From: Deltaproteobacteria bacterium
GTDB lineage: Bacteria > Desulfobacterota > Desulfobaccia > Desulfobaccales > 0-14-0-80-60-11
Direction: 5' to 3'
Length of the DNA stretch: 60,466 nt
NCBI GenBank assembly: GCA_021813445.1
Contig: JAKAKP010000146.1
Span: forward strand, 1-60,466
Shown: piece after piece, positions 60,071 through 60,466 of the stretch
Layout: every line of letters starts with the position of its first letter
Position numbering within the stretch: the stretch's first letter is position 1
Position numbers and translations under genes: made by a program
Notes under the pieces: model-generated
What the model was told of the DNA's origin: nothing
The model's input: the letters and a program-made list of their open reading frames with translations, nothing else
Database searches by the model: none

Positions 60071-60466
60071 CTAACCTGCATCCAACACAAAACACTTGCC
60101 CGGCAATTCCTTGATCAGCCCCTGGAGTTCCAGCAGGGTGAGGCGGCTCATCACCTCTGGCGCGGGCAGGCCGCTGGCCTGCACCAGTTCCTCCAGTTGC
60201 ACCGGCTCCGCGCCCAGGAAGGGGAGCAGCGGGTCTTCCGGCCGCGGCCGGGGCCGGGCCTCGGTGACCGCGACCGGCGGCGCCGGCGGCCTCACACCCG
60301 CGATTCGGGGCAGTTCCTGGAGGATATCCCCCACTTCATGGACCAGCTTGGCCCCCTGTTGAATGAGGCGGTGGGGGCCCAGGCTGTTGGGGGAGTCCAC
60401 CGGGCCGGGCACCGCCATCACCTCCCGGCCCTGATCCAGGGCGTACTGCACGGTGATGTGGGTGCC
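60071..60466 (-). CDS. dprA: DNA-processing protein DprA, C-terminal part (cut by window edge)
   Basis: The open frame continues to the window end, so the 5' part is missing. The visible 131 residues contain the end of the Rossmann core, ITVQYALDQGREVMAVPGP and DSPNSLGPHRLIQQGAKLVH, followed by a linker rich in Pro and Arg and a winged-helix-like C-terminal domain (LVQASGLPAPEVMSRLTLLE). DprA loads RecA on incoming single-stranded DNA in natural transformation. It lies upstream of the HslV-like gene and topA on the same strand. Confidence 0.9.
   Translation of the reverse strand, partial: GTHITVQYALDQGREVMAVPGPVDSPNSLGPHRLIQQGAKLVHEVGDILQELPRIAGVRPPAPPVAVTEARPRPRPEDPLLPFLGAEPVQLEELVQASGLPAPEVMSRLTLLELQGLIKELPGKCFVLDAG

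Noticed and set aside
1-60466. CRISPR array or prophage
   Set aside because: The repeats are irregularly spaced palindromes without unique equal-length spacers, and no integrase, terminase, capsid or Cas gene is seen.

Overview
The window looks like chromosomal DNA of a GC-rich (by eye around 60 percent) anaerobic bacterium, most likely a Desulfobacterota (former Deltaproteobacteria) member. This is inferred from gene content: a selenocysteine-type methyltransferase, an AmmeMemoRadiSam-associated radical SAM enzyme, archaeal-type phosphoglycerate mutase, DUF3786 and DUF1614 proteins, late cobalamin genes, a CoA-disulfide-reductase-like oxidoreductase, and many short palindromic intergenic repeats. 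It holds about 56 supportable protein genes, one tRNA (His), one riboswitch and no rRNA, CRISPR array, prophage or transposase.

Layout. 0.16-2 kb (minus): yggS and tatD. 2-8.8 kb (plus): phosphodiester glycosidase-like protein, Rossmann/Cys protein, sigma-54 activator, DUF1614 protein, BamE-like lipoprotein-fold protein, folC, a PfkB sugar kinase and a small protein. 8.9-13.2 kb (minus): two tandem KimA-like APC transporters preceded by a clear c-di-AMP (ydaO/yuaA) riboswitch. 13.4-16.2 kb: a small hypothetical gene and a YcaO-TPR gene bracketed by two copies of a 185-bp MITE-like element. 16.3-29.7 kb (minus): ICMT-like methyltransferase fusion, livHMGF branched-chain amino acid ABC transporter (no binding protein here), apgM, a membrane protein, a proteasome-like Ntn hydrolase, a GH13 enzyme, malQ, rmuC, a small coiled-coil protein and tRNA-His. 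30.2-39.3 kb: amrS, an acyl-CoA dehydrogenase (minus), cobU-cobT-cobS, prfB with its programmed frameshift, a DUF3786 gene and a rhodanese-DsbD-thioredoxin fusion.

39.3-51 kb is the most accessory part: a methyltransferase remnant, a flavin reductase plus an ArsM-like methyltransferase read through an in-frame UGA (predicted selenocysteine with a SECIS-like hairpin), an atypical short aldehyde dehydrogenase, an AT-rich island with one AbiJ-like abortive infection gene, YjbQ, a YHS protein, a cupin, an MMPL/HpnN-like RND exporter, and a three-gene operon with a MotA/TolQ-like channel, a MotB/OmpA-like partner and an unknown third protein. 51-60.5 kb (minus) returns to housekeeping: lipoprotein, CoA-disulfide-reductase-like protein with rhodanese domain, outer-membrane protein, trmFO, topA, a second proteasome/HslV-like Ntn hydrolase, an SNase-like protein and the 3' part of dprA at the window edge.

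Genes that plausibly work together: the two KimA-like proteins (potassium homeostasis under c-di-AMP control), GH13 with malQ (storage glucan use), cobUTS (nucleotide loop assembly), livHMGF, the flavin reductase with the selenoprotein, and the MotAB-like trio. All calls come from reading the translated sequence and recalling family motifs; no database search was run.
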